From Atopsyche davidsoni (taxonomy: Eukaryota; Arthropoda; Insecta; Trichoptera; Hydrobiosidae): a stretch of DNA of 64,000 nucleotides. Position 1 is the first letter of the stretch, and every line of letters starts with the position of its first letter. This document shows, in pieces, positions 54,115 through 63,752 of the stretch. The stretch spans positions 8,925,902-8,989,901 of the forward strand of contig JAILWY010000024.1 in the NCBI GenBank assembly GCA_022113835.1, given 5' to 3'. A program made the translations under genes and the position numbers. The notes beneath the pieces were generated by a model. It had not been told where the DNA came from, made no database searches, and saw only the letters and a program-made list of their open reading frames with translations.

Positions 54115-55551
54115 ATGAATATAAATCGAATCAAACCAAAACACAAACAGACACCGGCGACGACCCTAGCATTGATCAAGGATACCCTCCCTGAACCTGA
54201 ACTTATCTACCAATTCGTGTGTGAGCTGGAAAGACTCACCACCGAGTTGGAAAAGGCGGTAAGGCCAAACACAAACAGAACGCTAAAGGCGGCCGTCGAG
54301 AAACTGCGCCCGGCTACACGCCTATGGATCAGGCGCATCGCCACACACGCCATGACGCCCACAGTGCCTCCACCCAGACCCGACCCCAGACCATCGACTT
54401 CCAGGGCATCACTACCAGGGACATACGCCAAGGCTGCAGCCGTCCCTGCGCGTAAGTCCATAAGTGTCCTCCCTTCCCAAGAAACGGGGGTAGATAAGTT
54501 CAAACCACAACATAGCCGAAGAACGTCCCTCGCTGCGGGGACAACATCAGCAACAGCGACAGCAGCAGCATCTACCGTAGCAGCAATCGAAAAGATTACG
54601 GCAGTGGCACCGAAAGCAGCACCGCGGACAAAATTAGCAACAGCACCGCCAACAGCAGCAGCAGCGCGATCAAAAGCAGCAGCACCACCGTTGACAGCAC
54701 CAATAGACCCTGCAAAGAACGACGACGGCGACTTCACCATCGTCAAAAGGCGGGCCGCCAAAAAGCGCCCTCCTGAACCCCCGCAGACCAGAATGCGATT
54801 CCCGGCGCGAAAATTGCCAGCCGTGGAGATACGTCCCCTCAACGGGAAGACCGCCGCAGAGACGATCTCCGCGGTGAAGACTGCGGTCAGGCCGGACGAG
54901 CAAGGCGCCAACGTCCGGACTGTCCGCAAGACCCGCGCAGGCCACATCGTGGTCGAGTTGGACGGGGCGAATGCCGATACGGCCATCAAATTTGCCAAGG
55001 CGGTAGCCGGCGTTCTGGGCGAGAACGCCAACGTCAAGAGCCTTGGCACGACCTTGACCGTCGAGGTACACAACCTCGACGAGTCAACGACGGCAGACGA
55101 GCTGGCCACCGCGCTAGCGGCGCAGGCTGGGTGTACGCCGGACGCGGTCGGAGCTGTCAAGTTCCTCCCGGCCCGAAACGGCACCAGAACGGGCCTGGCC
55201 GACGTTCCGACAGACGCAGCACAGACCGTCCTGGCAGCGGGCAAGATCCGCGTCGGATGGGTCAGCTGCCGAGTGCGAGAGCATCTGACAATCACCAGAT
55301 GCTTCAGGTGCCTCGGCTTCGGCCACGCTGCGCCAAACTGCAGAGGCCCGGACAAGAGCAAGCAGTGCTTCACCTGCGGCCGACCCGGGCACAAGGCCAA
55401 AGAGTGCCGAAACAGGCCGAAGTGCCCGACATGCGTCGCATCAGGCAAAAGAAGCGACCACGCCCAAGGGAGCGGTAAATGTGAGGCATTCAGGAACTAC
55501 CTGAATGCCTACCGCAAGCATACCGATGTCTCTGCGCGTCCTGCAAATTAA
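54115..55551 (+). CDS. ORF1 (Gag-like, zinc-knuckle) of E6, type B
   Basis: 478 residues (MNINRIKPKHKQ). It carries the same diagnostic residues as E3 (I6, AAKKRPPEPP, ENANVKS), and I see no amino-acid difference between the two. Three intact zinc knuckles; it overlaps ORF2 by 26 nt as in the other copies. Confidence 0.95.
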   Translation: MNINRIKPKHKQTPATTLALIKDTLPEPELIYQFVCELERLTTELEKAVRPNTNRTLKAAVEKLRPATRLWIRRIATHAMTPTVPPPRPDPRPSTSRASLPGTYAKAAAVPARKSISVLPSQETGVDKFKPQHSRRTSLAAGTTSATATAAASTVAAIEKITAVAPKAAPRTKLATAPPTAAAARSKAAAPPLTAPIDPAKNDDGDFTIVKRRAAKKRPPEPPQTRMRFPARKLPAVEIRPLNGKTAAETISAVKTAVRPDEQGANVRTVRKTRAGHIVVELDGANADTAIKFAKAVAGVLGENANVKSLGTTLTVEVHNLDESTTADELATALAAQAGCTPDAVGAVKFLPARNGTRTGLADVPTDAAQTVLAAGKIRVGWVSCRVREHLTITRCFRCLGFGHAAPNCRGPDKSKQCFTCGRPGHKAKECRNRPKCPTCVASGKRSDHAQGSGKCEAFRNYLNAYRKHTDVSARPAN

Positions 55552-58534
55552 TCTGAACCATTGCAGGGCGGCGCAGGCGCTGCTGGAGCAGAAAGCGCGG
55601 GAGCTGCAGGCGGACATCATCATCGCCTGCGAGCAGCACCGCACTCCGGCAAGCGCCAGGTGGAGGGCCGACGCGACGGGGCTGACGGCCGTAGCCACAG
55701 CCGGCGACACCCCCGTCGAAGAGATCGGCACCGCGGGGCAAGGCTTCACATGGATCCGGGTCGGAGGTATACGCGTGTACTCGTGCTACGTTTCACCTAA
55801 CGTGGCGTACGCAGAGTACGTAGCGTACCTCGCCCGGCTCGAGCAGGACGTCCGGACGCACGCAGGTGAAGTCATCATCGCCGGCGACTTCAACGCGAAG
55901 GCCGTCGAATGGGGAGCGCGGTCGACGACACGGAAAGGAGCGGCACTCGCCGACATGACGGCTGGACTGGGCCTCGTTGTATGTAACAACGGCGCCAGCA
56001 CGTTCCGGAGGGGCTCGTCAGAGTCAATATTAGACCTGACGTTTGCGAGCCCGGGAGCTGCACGTTCGCTCGAGGGTTGGAGGGTATTGGAGGAAGAGTC
56101 GTTGAGCGACCACCTCTACATATCCTTCACCCTCAACACGACGGCGCCCACTTACCCAGCTGTAACACCACCGCCCCGAGGACCGGCCTGGAGCCTGCGG
56201 AAGCTGGACGCGGAGAAATTCGCGGACAGCTTCAAGCGGCACGGGGAAGACACCATCAGCGAGGATCCGGAAGCGGCGGCGTGCGCTCTCGTCGCGAGGA
56301 CCCGGAAGGCGTGCGACGCGTCCATGCCGCGCAAGTGGTGCCACCCGACCAGAAGACCCGTCCACTGGTGGTCTGAGGAGATCGCTTCTCTGCGGAAGCA
56401 GTCCATGGCTGCCAGAAGGGCACTGCAGAGGAAGAGGCCAAAGGCAGGAGGAACCCTGGACTGCACGATGGAGATCGAAGCGTATAGAAGCGCAAAGAAA
56501 GCGCTCACGATCTCCATCAAGGCCGCGAAGGAGCGAAGCTGGGAGAAGCTGTGCGCCTCGATTGACGATGACCCCTGGGGACTCCCCTACAGGCTCGTCA
56601 TGAAGAGGCTGCACACTCCTCAGATTATCCCGGGCATCACCCTGCCCGGTCGGGTGGACGCCATACTGGACGCTCTGTTCCCAACGCGCCCTGACGGCGG
56701 GCGACCTGCGGTCATCGTAGCTCCGGACGAAGAGATCCCACTCTTCACCGTGCCGGAGCTGAAGATCGCCGCGAGTCGCCTCCCCAACGCCAAGGCGCCC
56801 GGACCCGACGGAATCCCCAACGAGATCGTGAAGAGGACCGTGCGCGAAGATCCTGCGGCGCTGCTCGCGGTCTTCAACACCTGCCTGACGAAGGCCACGT
56901 TCCCGGGGTGCTGGAAGACCGCGCGCCTAGCGCTGGTGCGCAAAGGAGACAAGCCGGTCGATCTCGCGTCTTCCTACCGACCATTGTGCCTCCTCGACAG
57001 CTTCGGGAAGCTCTTCGAAAGACTGATACACTCCAGACTGGACTCGTACATCGAGACCGAGGGCTGCCTGTCCGAGTCTCAGTACGGGTTCAGGAGGGGT
57101 AGGTCCACGGCGGACGCCATCACGAGGGTCCACCGCAGGGCCGAGATGGCAAATGCGGGGACCTGGCGGACAAGACAGTACTGCGTGCTCGTAACGCTTG
57201 ACGTTAAAAACGCCTTCAACAGCGCCCCATGGGAGAAGATCATGGAGGCGCTGGAGAAGAAAGGCGTCGAGCCGCACGTGCGAGCTGTCGTGGACAGTTA
57301 CTTTCGAGACCGCAGCGTGCATTACACTCCCACAGGTGGAATAACCAGAACCACCAGAACCACCACATGCGGAGTGCCACAGGGGTCGGTCCTCGGACCG
57401 CTCCTGTGGAACATAATGTACGATGCGGTGCTGCGAGTGGAGCTTCCCGACGGTGTCGAAGAGATTGGCTTCGCGGACGACATCGGCGTCGTGGCCGTCG
57501 CCAGAAAGATGTCGGATCTGCAGGCCAATCTTAACGAAGCGCTGCGGAGGATCGCCCAGGCCCTGGGGGACCACCACCTGGAGCTGGCAGCGCACAAGAC
57601 CGAGGCGGTAATGCTTGTAGGAAGGCGCAAGCACGAGCCGCCGCGAATAACCGTCGGCGACGCGGTCATCACCCCGCAAAAATCGGTCAGATACCTGGGC
57701 GTGTACTTCGACGGGTCCCTGAAGTACACGGCCCACATCCGCAGAGCCGCGGAGAAAGCCGCGGGAACCACCGCTGCGCTTTCGCGGATCCTGCTGAACG
57801 TGCAGGGTCCGCAGGAACAGAAGCGGAAGCTGCTCGCTAGTGTGGCCCAATCCCAAATGCTCTTCGGCGCCGAAGTCTGGGCGCCGAGCATGCGGATGGC
57901 ACACTACCGCAGCATGCTATCAAGCGTGCAGCGGCGTGCGGCGCTCCGCGTCATATGCGGATACCGCACGGTATCGGCCGATGCGGCGCTCGTGCTCGCG
58001 GGGATTCCGCCCATCGACCTTCTCGCAGAGGAACGAAAGGCCATCTTCGAGGACGCCGGTGATCGCGACACCGCGCGCGCGAACGCGAGGGCAACGACCG
58101 TGCAGAAGTGGCAGGATCGCTGGAGCGAGTCACTTAAGGGGCGATGGACGCAGCGGTTGATCCCGGTCCTCGCCCCTTGGATCTACCGCGCCCACGGTCA
58201 GGTCACCTACCGGCTGACCCAACTTCTCACCGGGCACGGCTGCCTCGGCAGCTACCTGGCGAGGATAGGCCGGTCGGCAAGCGCACGTTGCCCGCTCTGC
58301 GACGACGACATCGACGACGCAGAGCACGCGCTGTTCAAGTGCTGCGCTACCGAATCGGAGAGATGGCGGCTGCGTTGCAGAGCTGGCGTCGCATGGACGG
58401 TAGAAGAACTTGTCCCGTCCATGCTGGAACGCAAGACAGCCTGGGACGCAGTCACGGACTTCTGCGAGAAGGTCCAGCGCAAGAGAGAAGAATTGGAGAG
58501 GGCTCGACAAGTGAGCCCCCCCCAACCGCCATGA
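55526..58534 (+). CDS. ORF2 of E6: endonuclease-reverse transcriptase
   Basis: Intact and apparently identical in protein sequence to ORF2 of E3, including V106 and V446 (RTVRED) and CGYRTV. Endonuclease, RT and C-terminal CCHC are complete. Start chosen at MSLRVLQ; the upstream in-frame ATG is at 55505. Confidence 0.97.
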   Translation: MSLRVLQINLNHCRAAQALLEQKARELQADIIIACEQHRTPASARWRADATGLTAVATAGDTPVEEIGTAGQGFTWIRVGGIRVYSCYVSPNVAYAEYVAYLARLEQDVRTHAGEVIIAGDFNAKAVEWGARSTTRKGAALADMTAGLGLVVCNNGASTFRRGSSESILDLTFASPGAARSLEGWRVLEEESLSDHLYISFTLNTTAPTYPAVTPPPRGPAWSLRKLDAEKFADSFKRHGEDTISEDPEAAACALVARTRKACDASMPRKWCHPTRRPVHWWSEEIASLRKQSMAARRALQRKRPKAGGTLDCTMEIEAYRSAKKALTISIKAAKERSWEKLCASIDDDPWGLPYRLVMKRLHTPQIIPGITLPGRVDAILDALFPTRPDGGRPAVIVAPDEEIPLFTVPELKIAASRLPNAKAPGPDGIPNEIVKRTVREDPAALLAVFNTCLTKATFPGCWKTARLALVRKGDKPVDLASSYRPLCLLDSFGKLFERLIHSRLDSYIETEGCLSESQYGFRRGRSTADAITRVHRRAEMANAGTWRTRQYCVLVTLDVKNAFNSAPWEKIMEALEKKGVEPHVRAVVDSYFRDRSVHYTPTGGITRTTRTTTCGVPQGSVLGPLLWNIMYDAVLRVELPDGVEEIGFADDIGVVAVARKMSDLQANLNEALRRIAQALGDHHLELAAHKTEAVMLVGRRKHEPPRITVGDAVITPQKSVRYLGVYFDGSLKYTAHIRRAAEKAAGTTAALSRILLNVQGPQEQKRKLLASVAQSQMLFGAEVWAPSMRMAHYRSMLSSVQRRAALRVICGYRTVSADAALVLAGIPPIDLLAEERKAIFEDAGDRDTARANARATTVQKWQDRWSESLKGRWTQRLIPVLAPWIYRAHGQVTYRLTQLLTGHGCLGSYLARIGRSASARCPLCDDDIDDAEHALFKCCATESERWRLRCRAGVAWTVEELVPSMLERKTAWDAVTDFCEKVQRKREELERARQVSPPQPP

Positions 58535-58825
58535 CCAAGCCTCCGTCTTCATGACTCGCCCCCCTCTACAGGAAGCATGAAGACGGAAGATCCTTTTTAA
58601 TTTGTTTATACTATGTGTGATATGCTGCCTCTTCCCCCTTTACAGGAATGCAGCATATGAGTCGATGAGATGCCTGCGGGGATCCTCCCCGCAGGGAAAG
58701 ATGATTACTTTCCAGCCTTTATTGTTTTTTACTGTATTTTTTTTATTTATAAGGCTGTACGGGAGAAAATAAAGAGACGCCCCCGCAGTCTCGAGCAATA
58801 CAACCGTGGGCCAAGCTGCGGGGGG

Positions 58826-58860
<35 letters not shown>

Positions 58861-58862
<2 letters not shown>

Positions 58863-58909
58863 TTAGGTTAGGTTAGGTTAGGTTAGGTTAGGTTAGGTTA
58901 GGTTAGGTT
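58861..58909 (+). repeat. TTAGG block 8 (between E6 and E7)
   Basis: 49 bp of pure TTAGG. The equivalent junction E3/E4 has only 14 bp, so spacer length is not conserved between the two paired units. Confidence 0.97.
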
Positions 58910-59332
58910 GGGGTGCAAAGCCGGACTCAGACCTCCTCGTGGTGCACCCTGGGAGCAGACAGGTGGAACGGCTATCGCTCAGCTGGCCTAGGTCAGAGGA
59001 GCGATGTTCGAACCGCCTGGTTGCTGCTAACCTAGCCCCGCTAGGAGAGCCGCACTCGGGTCCTCCTTCCAAAACGCCTCTATGGAGGGAGACTCAGCCG
59101 CGACAGGGAGCCCCCCAGCGATGCAAATCGTTGGGCCCTGACGCGCAACCCACCTAACCCCACGGTGTCAGACATCGTGCCTACGGGGTGAATGGTACAA
59201 GGTGGTTAAACAATTGTATCATTAACGATTCCCTCGAGGTACTTGGCGTCCCCTCGTTGTATCCAGCCTCCCTGGCGTAAGCGGGCTCTGCGGCAGGGGA
59301 AACTTATTTCCCAGCTTTACGTGGGACTCAAT

Positions 59333-60769
59333 ATGAATATAAATCGAAACAAACCAAAACACAAACAGACACCGGCGACGACCCTAGCATTGATCAAGGA
59401 TACCCTCCCTGAACCTGAACTTATTTACCAATTCGTGTGTGAGCTGGAAAGACTCACCACCGAGTTGGAAAAGGCGGTAAGGCCAAACACAAACAGAACG
59501 CTAAAGGCGGCCGTCGAGAAACTGCGCCCGGCTACACGCCTATGGATCAGGCGCATCGCCACACACGCCATGACGCCCACAGTGCCTCCACCCAGACCCG
59601 ACCCCAGACCATCGACTTCCAGGGCATCACTACCAGGGACATACGCCAAGGCTGCAGCCGTCCCTGCGCGTAAGTCCATAAGTGTCCTCCCTTCCCAAGA
59701 AACGGGGGTAGATAAGTTCAAACCACAACATAGCCGAAGAACGTCCCTCGCTGCGGGGACAACATCAGCAACAGCGACAGCAGCAGCATCTACCGTAGCA
59801 GCAATCGAAAAGATTACGGCAGTGGCACCGAAAGCAGCACCGCGGACAAAATTAGCAACAGCACCGCCAACAGCAGCAGCAGCGCGATCAAAAGCAGCAG
59901 CACCACCGTTGACAGCACCAATAGACCCTGCAAAGAACGACGACGGCGACTTCACCATCGTCAAAAGGCGGGCCGCCAAAAGGCGCCCTCCTGAACCCCC
60001 GCAGACCAGAATGCGATTCCCGGCGCGAAAATTGCCAGCCGTGGAGATACGTCCCCTCAACGGGAAGACCGCCGCAGAGACGATCTCCGCGGTGAAGACT
60101 GCGGTCAGGCCGGACGAGCAAGGCGCCAACGTCCGGACTGTCCGCAAGACCCGCGCAGGCCACATCGTGGTCGAGTTGGACGGGGCGAATGCCGATACGG
60201 CCATCAAATTTGCCAAGGCGGTAGCCGGCGTTCTGGGCGAGAACGCCAGCGTCAAGAGCCTCGGCACGACCTTGACCGTCGAGGTACACAACCTCGACGA
60301 GTCAACGACGGCAGACGAGCTGGCCACCGCGCTAGCGGCGCAGGCTGGGTGTACGCCGGACGCGGTCGGAGCTGTCAAGTTCCTCCCGGCCCGAAACGGC
60401 ACCAGAACGGGCCTGGCCGACGTTCCGACAGACGCAGCACAGACCGTCCTGGCAGCGGGCAAGATCCGCGTCGGATGGGTCAGCTGCCGAGTGCGAGAGC
60501 ATCTGACAATCACCAGATGCTTCAGGTGCCTCGGCTTCGGCCACGCTGCGCCAAACTGCAGAGGCCCGGACAAGAGCAAGCAGTGCTTCACCTGCGGCCG
60601 ACCCGGGCACAAGGCCAAAGAGTGCCGAAACAGGCCGAAGTGCCCGACATGCGTCGCATCAGGCAAAAGAAGCGACCACGCCCAAGGGAGCGGTAAATGT
60701 GAGGCATTCAGGAACTACCTGAATGCCTACCGCAAGCATACCGATGTCTCTGCGCGTCCTGCAAATTAA
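59333..60769 (+). CDS. ORF1 (Gag-like, zinc-knuckle) of E7, type B
   Basis: 478 residues from the ATG at 59333 (MNINRNKPKHKQ); an open frame extends upstream to 59243 through the leader, as in E4. The residues N6, AAKRRPPEPP and ENASVKS mark it as the same subtype as E4. Three intact zinc knuckles. Confidence 0.95.
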   Translation: MNINRNKPKHKQTPATTLALIKDTLPEPELIYQFVCELERLTTELEKAVRPNTNRTLKAAVEKLRPATRLWIRRIATHAMTPTVPPPRPDPRPSTSRASLPGTYAKAAAVPARKSISVLPSQETGVDKFKPQHSRRTSLAAGTTSATATAAASTVAAIEKITAVAPKAAPRTKLATAPPTAAAARSKAAAPPLTAPIDPAKNDDGDFTIVKRRAAKRRPPEPPQTRMRFPARKLPAVEIRPLNGKTAAETISAVKTAVRPDEQGANVRTVRKTRAGHIVVELDGANADTAIKFAKAVAGVLGENASVKSLGTTLTVEVHNLDESTTADELATALAAQAGCTPDAVGAVKFLPARNGTRTGLADVPTDAAQTVLAAGKIRVGWVSCRVREHLTITRCFRCLGFGHAAPNCRGPDKSKQCFTCGRPGHKAKECRNRPKCPTCVASGKRSDHAQGSGKCEAFRNYLNAYRKHTDVSARPAN

Positions 60770-63752
60770 TCTGAACCATTGCAGGGCGGCGCAGGCGCTG
60801 CTGGAGCAGAAAGCGCGGGAGCTGCAGGCGGACATCATCATCGCCTGCGAGCAGCACCGCACTCCGGCAAGCGCCAGGTGGAGGGCCGACGCGACGGGGC
60901 TGACGGCCGTAGCCACAGCCGGCGACACCCCCGTCGAAGAGATCGGCACCGCGGGGCAAGGCTTCACATGGATCCGGGTCGGAGGTATACGCGTGTACTC
61001 GTGCTACGTTTCACCTAACGTGGCGTACGCAGAGTACGTAGCGTACCTCGCCCGGCTCGAGCAGGACGTCCGGACGCACGCAGGTGAAGTCATCATCGCC
61101 GGCGACTTCAACGCGAAGGCCGTCGAATGGGGAGCGCGGTCGACGACACGGAAAGGAGCGGCACTCGCCGACATGACGGCTGGACTGGGCCTCGTTGTAT
61201 GTAACAACGGCGCCAGCACGTTCCGGAGGGGCTCGTCAGAGTCAATATTAGACCTGACGTTTGCGAGCCCGGGAGCTGCACGTTCGCTCGAGGGTTGGAG
61301 GGTATTGGAGGAAGAGTCGTTGAGCGACCACCTCTACATATCCTTCACCCTCAACACGACGGCGCCCACCTACCCAGCTGTAACACCACCGCCCCGAGGA
61401 CCGGCCTGGAGCCTGCGGAAGCTGGACGCGGAGAAATTCGCGGACAGCTTCAAGCGGCACGGGGAAGACACCATCAGCGAGGATCCGGAAGCGGCGGCGT
61501 GCGCTCTCGTCGCGAGGACCCGGAAGGCGTGCGACGCGTCCATGCCGCGCAAGTGGTGCCACCCGACCAGAAGACCCGTCCACTGGTGGTCTGAGGAGAT
61601 CGCTTCTCTGCGGAAGCAGTCCATGGCTGCCAGAAGGGCACTGCAGAGGAAGAGGCCAAAGGCAGGAGGAACCCTGGACTGCACGATGGAGATCGAAGCG
61701 TATAGAAGCGCAAAGAAAGCGCTCACGATCTCCATCAAGGCCGCGAAGGAGCGAAGCTGGGAGAAGCTGTGCGCCTCGATTGACGATGACCCCTGGGGAC
61801 TCCCCTACAGGCTCGTCATGAAGAGGCTGCACACTCCTCAGATTATCCCGGGCATCACCCTGCCCGGTCGGGTGGACGCCATACTGGACGCTCTGTTCCC
61901 AACGCGCCCTGACGGCGGGCGACCTGCGGTCATCGTAGCTCCGGACGAAGAGATCCCACTCTTCACCGTGCCGGAGCTGAAGATCGCCGCGAGTCGCCTC
62001 CCCAACGCCAAGGCGCCCGGACCCGACGGAATCCCCAACGAGATCGTGAAGAGGACCGCGCGCGAAGATCCTGCGGCGCTGCTCGCGGTCTTCAACACCT
62101 GCCTGACGAAGGCCACGTTCCCGGGGTGCTGGAAGACCGCGCGCCTAGCGCTGGTGCGCAAAGGAGACAAGCCGGTCGATCTCGCGTCTTCCTACCGACC
62201 ATTGTGCCTCCTCGACAGCTTCGGGAAGCTCTTCGAAAGACTGATACACTCCAGACTGGACTCGTACATCGAGACCGAGGGCTGCCTGTCCGAGTCTCAG
62301 TACGGGTTCAGGAGGGGTAGGTCCACGGCGGACGCCATCACGAGGGTCCACCGCAGGGCCGAGATGGCAAACGCGGGGACCTGGCGGACAAGACAGTACT
62401 GCGTGCTCGTAACGCTTGACGTTAAAAACGCCTTCAACAGCGCCCCATGGGAGAAGATCATGGAGGCGCTGGAGAAGAAAGGCGTCGAGCCGCACGTGCG
62501 AGCTGTCGTGGACAGTTACTTTCGAGACCGCAGCGTGCATTACACTCCCACAGGTGGAATAACCAGAACCACCAGAACCACCACATGCGGAGTGCCACAG
62601 GGGTCGGTCCTCGGACCGCTCCTGTGGAACATAATGTACGATGCGGTGCTGCGAGTGGAGCTTCCCGACGGTGTCGAAGAGATTGGCTTCGCGGACGATA
62701 TCGGCGTCGTGGCCGTCGCCAGAAAGATGTCGGATCTGCAGGCCAATCTTAACGAAGCGCTGCGGAGGATCGCCCAGGCCCTGGGGGACCACCACCTGGA
62801 GCTGGCAGCGCACAAGACCGAGGCGGTAATGCTTGTAGGAAGGCGCAAGCACGAGCCGCCGCGAATAACCGTCGGCGACGCGGTCATCACCCCGCAAAAA
62901 TCGGTCAGATACCTGGGCGTGTACTTCGACGGGTCCCTGAAGTACACGGCCCACATCCGCAGAGCCGCGGAGAAAGCCGCGGGAACCACCGCTGCGCTTT
63001 CGCGGATCCTGCTGAACGTGCAGGGTCCGCAGGAACAGAAGCGGAAGCTGCTCGCTAGTGTGGCCCAATCCCAAATGCTCTTCGGCGCCGAAGTCTGGGC
63101 GCCGAGCATGCGGATGGCACACTACCGCAGCATGCTATCAAGCGTGCAGCGGCGTGCGGCGCTCCGCGTCATATGCGGATACCACACGGTATCGGCCGAT
63201 GCGGCGCTCGTGCTCGCGGGGATTCCGCCCATCGACCTTCTCGCAGAGGAACGAAAGGCCATCTTCGAGGACGCCGGTGATCGCGACACCGCGCGCGCGA
63301 ACGCGAGGGCAACGACCGTGCAGAAGTGGCAGGATCGCTGGAGCGAGTCACTTAAGGGGCGATGGACGCAGCGGTTGATCCCGGTCCTCGCCCCTTGGAT
63401 CTACCGCGCCCACGGTCAGGTCACCTACCGGCTGACCCAACTTCTCACCGGGCACGGCTGCCTCGGCAGCTACCTGGCGAGGATAGGCCGGTCGGCAAGC
63501 ACACGTTGCCCGCTCTGCGACGACGACATCGACGACGCAGAGCACGCGCTGTTCAAGTGCTGCGCTACCGAATCGGAGAGATGGCGGCTGCGTTGCAGAG
63601 CTGGCGTCGCATGGACGGTAGAAGAACTTGTCCCGTCCATGCTGGAACGCAAGACAGCCTGGGACGCAGTCACGGACTTCTGCGAGAAGGTCCAGCGCAA
63701 GAGAGAAGAATTGGAGAGGGCTCGACAAGTGAGCCCCCCCCAACCGCCATGA
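60744..63752 (+). CDS. ORF2 of E7: endonuclease-reverse transcriptase
   Basis: Intact. It shares A446 (RTARED), CGYHTVSAD and SASTRCPLC with the frameshifted E4 copy and has the full GC-repeat region (DTARANARATTVQ) that E4 has lost, showing that the E4 change is a deletion. Endonuclease, FADD reverse transcriptase and C-terminal CCHC complete. Confidence 0.97.
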   Translation: MSLRVLQINLNHCRAAQALLEQKARELQADIIIACEQHRTPASARWRADATGLTAVATAGDTPVEEIGTAGQGFTWIRVGGIRVYSCYVSPNVAYAEYVAYLARLEQDVRTHAGEVIIAGDFNAKAVEWGARSTTRKGAALADMTAGLGLVVCNNGASTFRRGSSESILDLTFASPGAARSLEGWRVLEEESLSDHLYISFTLNTTAPTYPAVTPPPRGPAWSLRKLDAEKFADSFKRHGEDTISEDPEAAACALVARTRKACDASMPRKWCHPTRRPVHWWSEEIASLRKQSMAARRALQRKRPKAGGTLDCTMEIEAYRSAKKALTISIKAAKERSWEKLCASIDDDPWGLPYRLVMKRLHTPQIIPGITLPGRVDAILDALFPTRPDGGRPAVIVAPDEEIPLFTVPELKIAASRLPNAKAPGPDGIPNEIVKRTAREDPAALLAVFNTCLTKATFPGCWKTARLALVRKGDKPVDLASSYRPLCLLDSFGKLFERLIHSRLDSYIETEGCLSESQYGFRRGRSTADAITRVHRRAEMANAGTWRTRQYCVLVTLDVKNAFNSAPWEKIMEALEKKGVEPHVRAVVDSYFRDRSVHYTPTGGITRTTRTTTCGVPQGSVLGPLLWNIMYDAVLRVELPDGVEEIGFADDIGVVAVARKMSDLQANLNEALRRIAQALGDHHLELAAHKTEAVMLVGRRKHEPPRITVGDAVITPQKSVRYLGVYFDGSLKYTAHIRRAAEKAAGTTAALSRILLNVQGPQEQKRKLLASVAQSQMLFGAEVWAPSMRMAHYRSMLSSVQRRAALRVICGYHTVSADAALVLAGIPPIDLLAEERKAIFEDAGDRDTARANARATTVQKWQDRWSESLKGRWTQRLIPVLAPWIYRAHGQVTYRLTQLLTGHGCLGSYLARIGRSASTRCPLCDDDIDDAEHALFKCCATESERWRLRCRAGVAWTVEELVPSMLERKTAWDAVTDFCEKVQRKREELERARQVSPPQPP

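Larger units (their letters stand above)
53691..58860 (+). mobile_element. E6: full-length telomeric retrotransposon, ORF1 type B, both ORFs intact
   Basis: 5170 bp: leader 53691-54114, ORF1, ORF2, 3' UTR, poly(A) of 35. It is the counterpart of E3, 15698 bp downstream. Its 3' UTR resembles that of E4/E7 rather than E3. Confidence 0.95.
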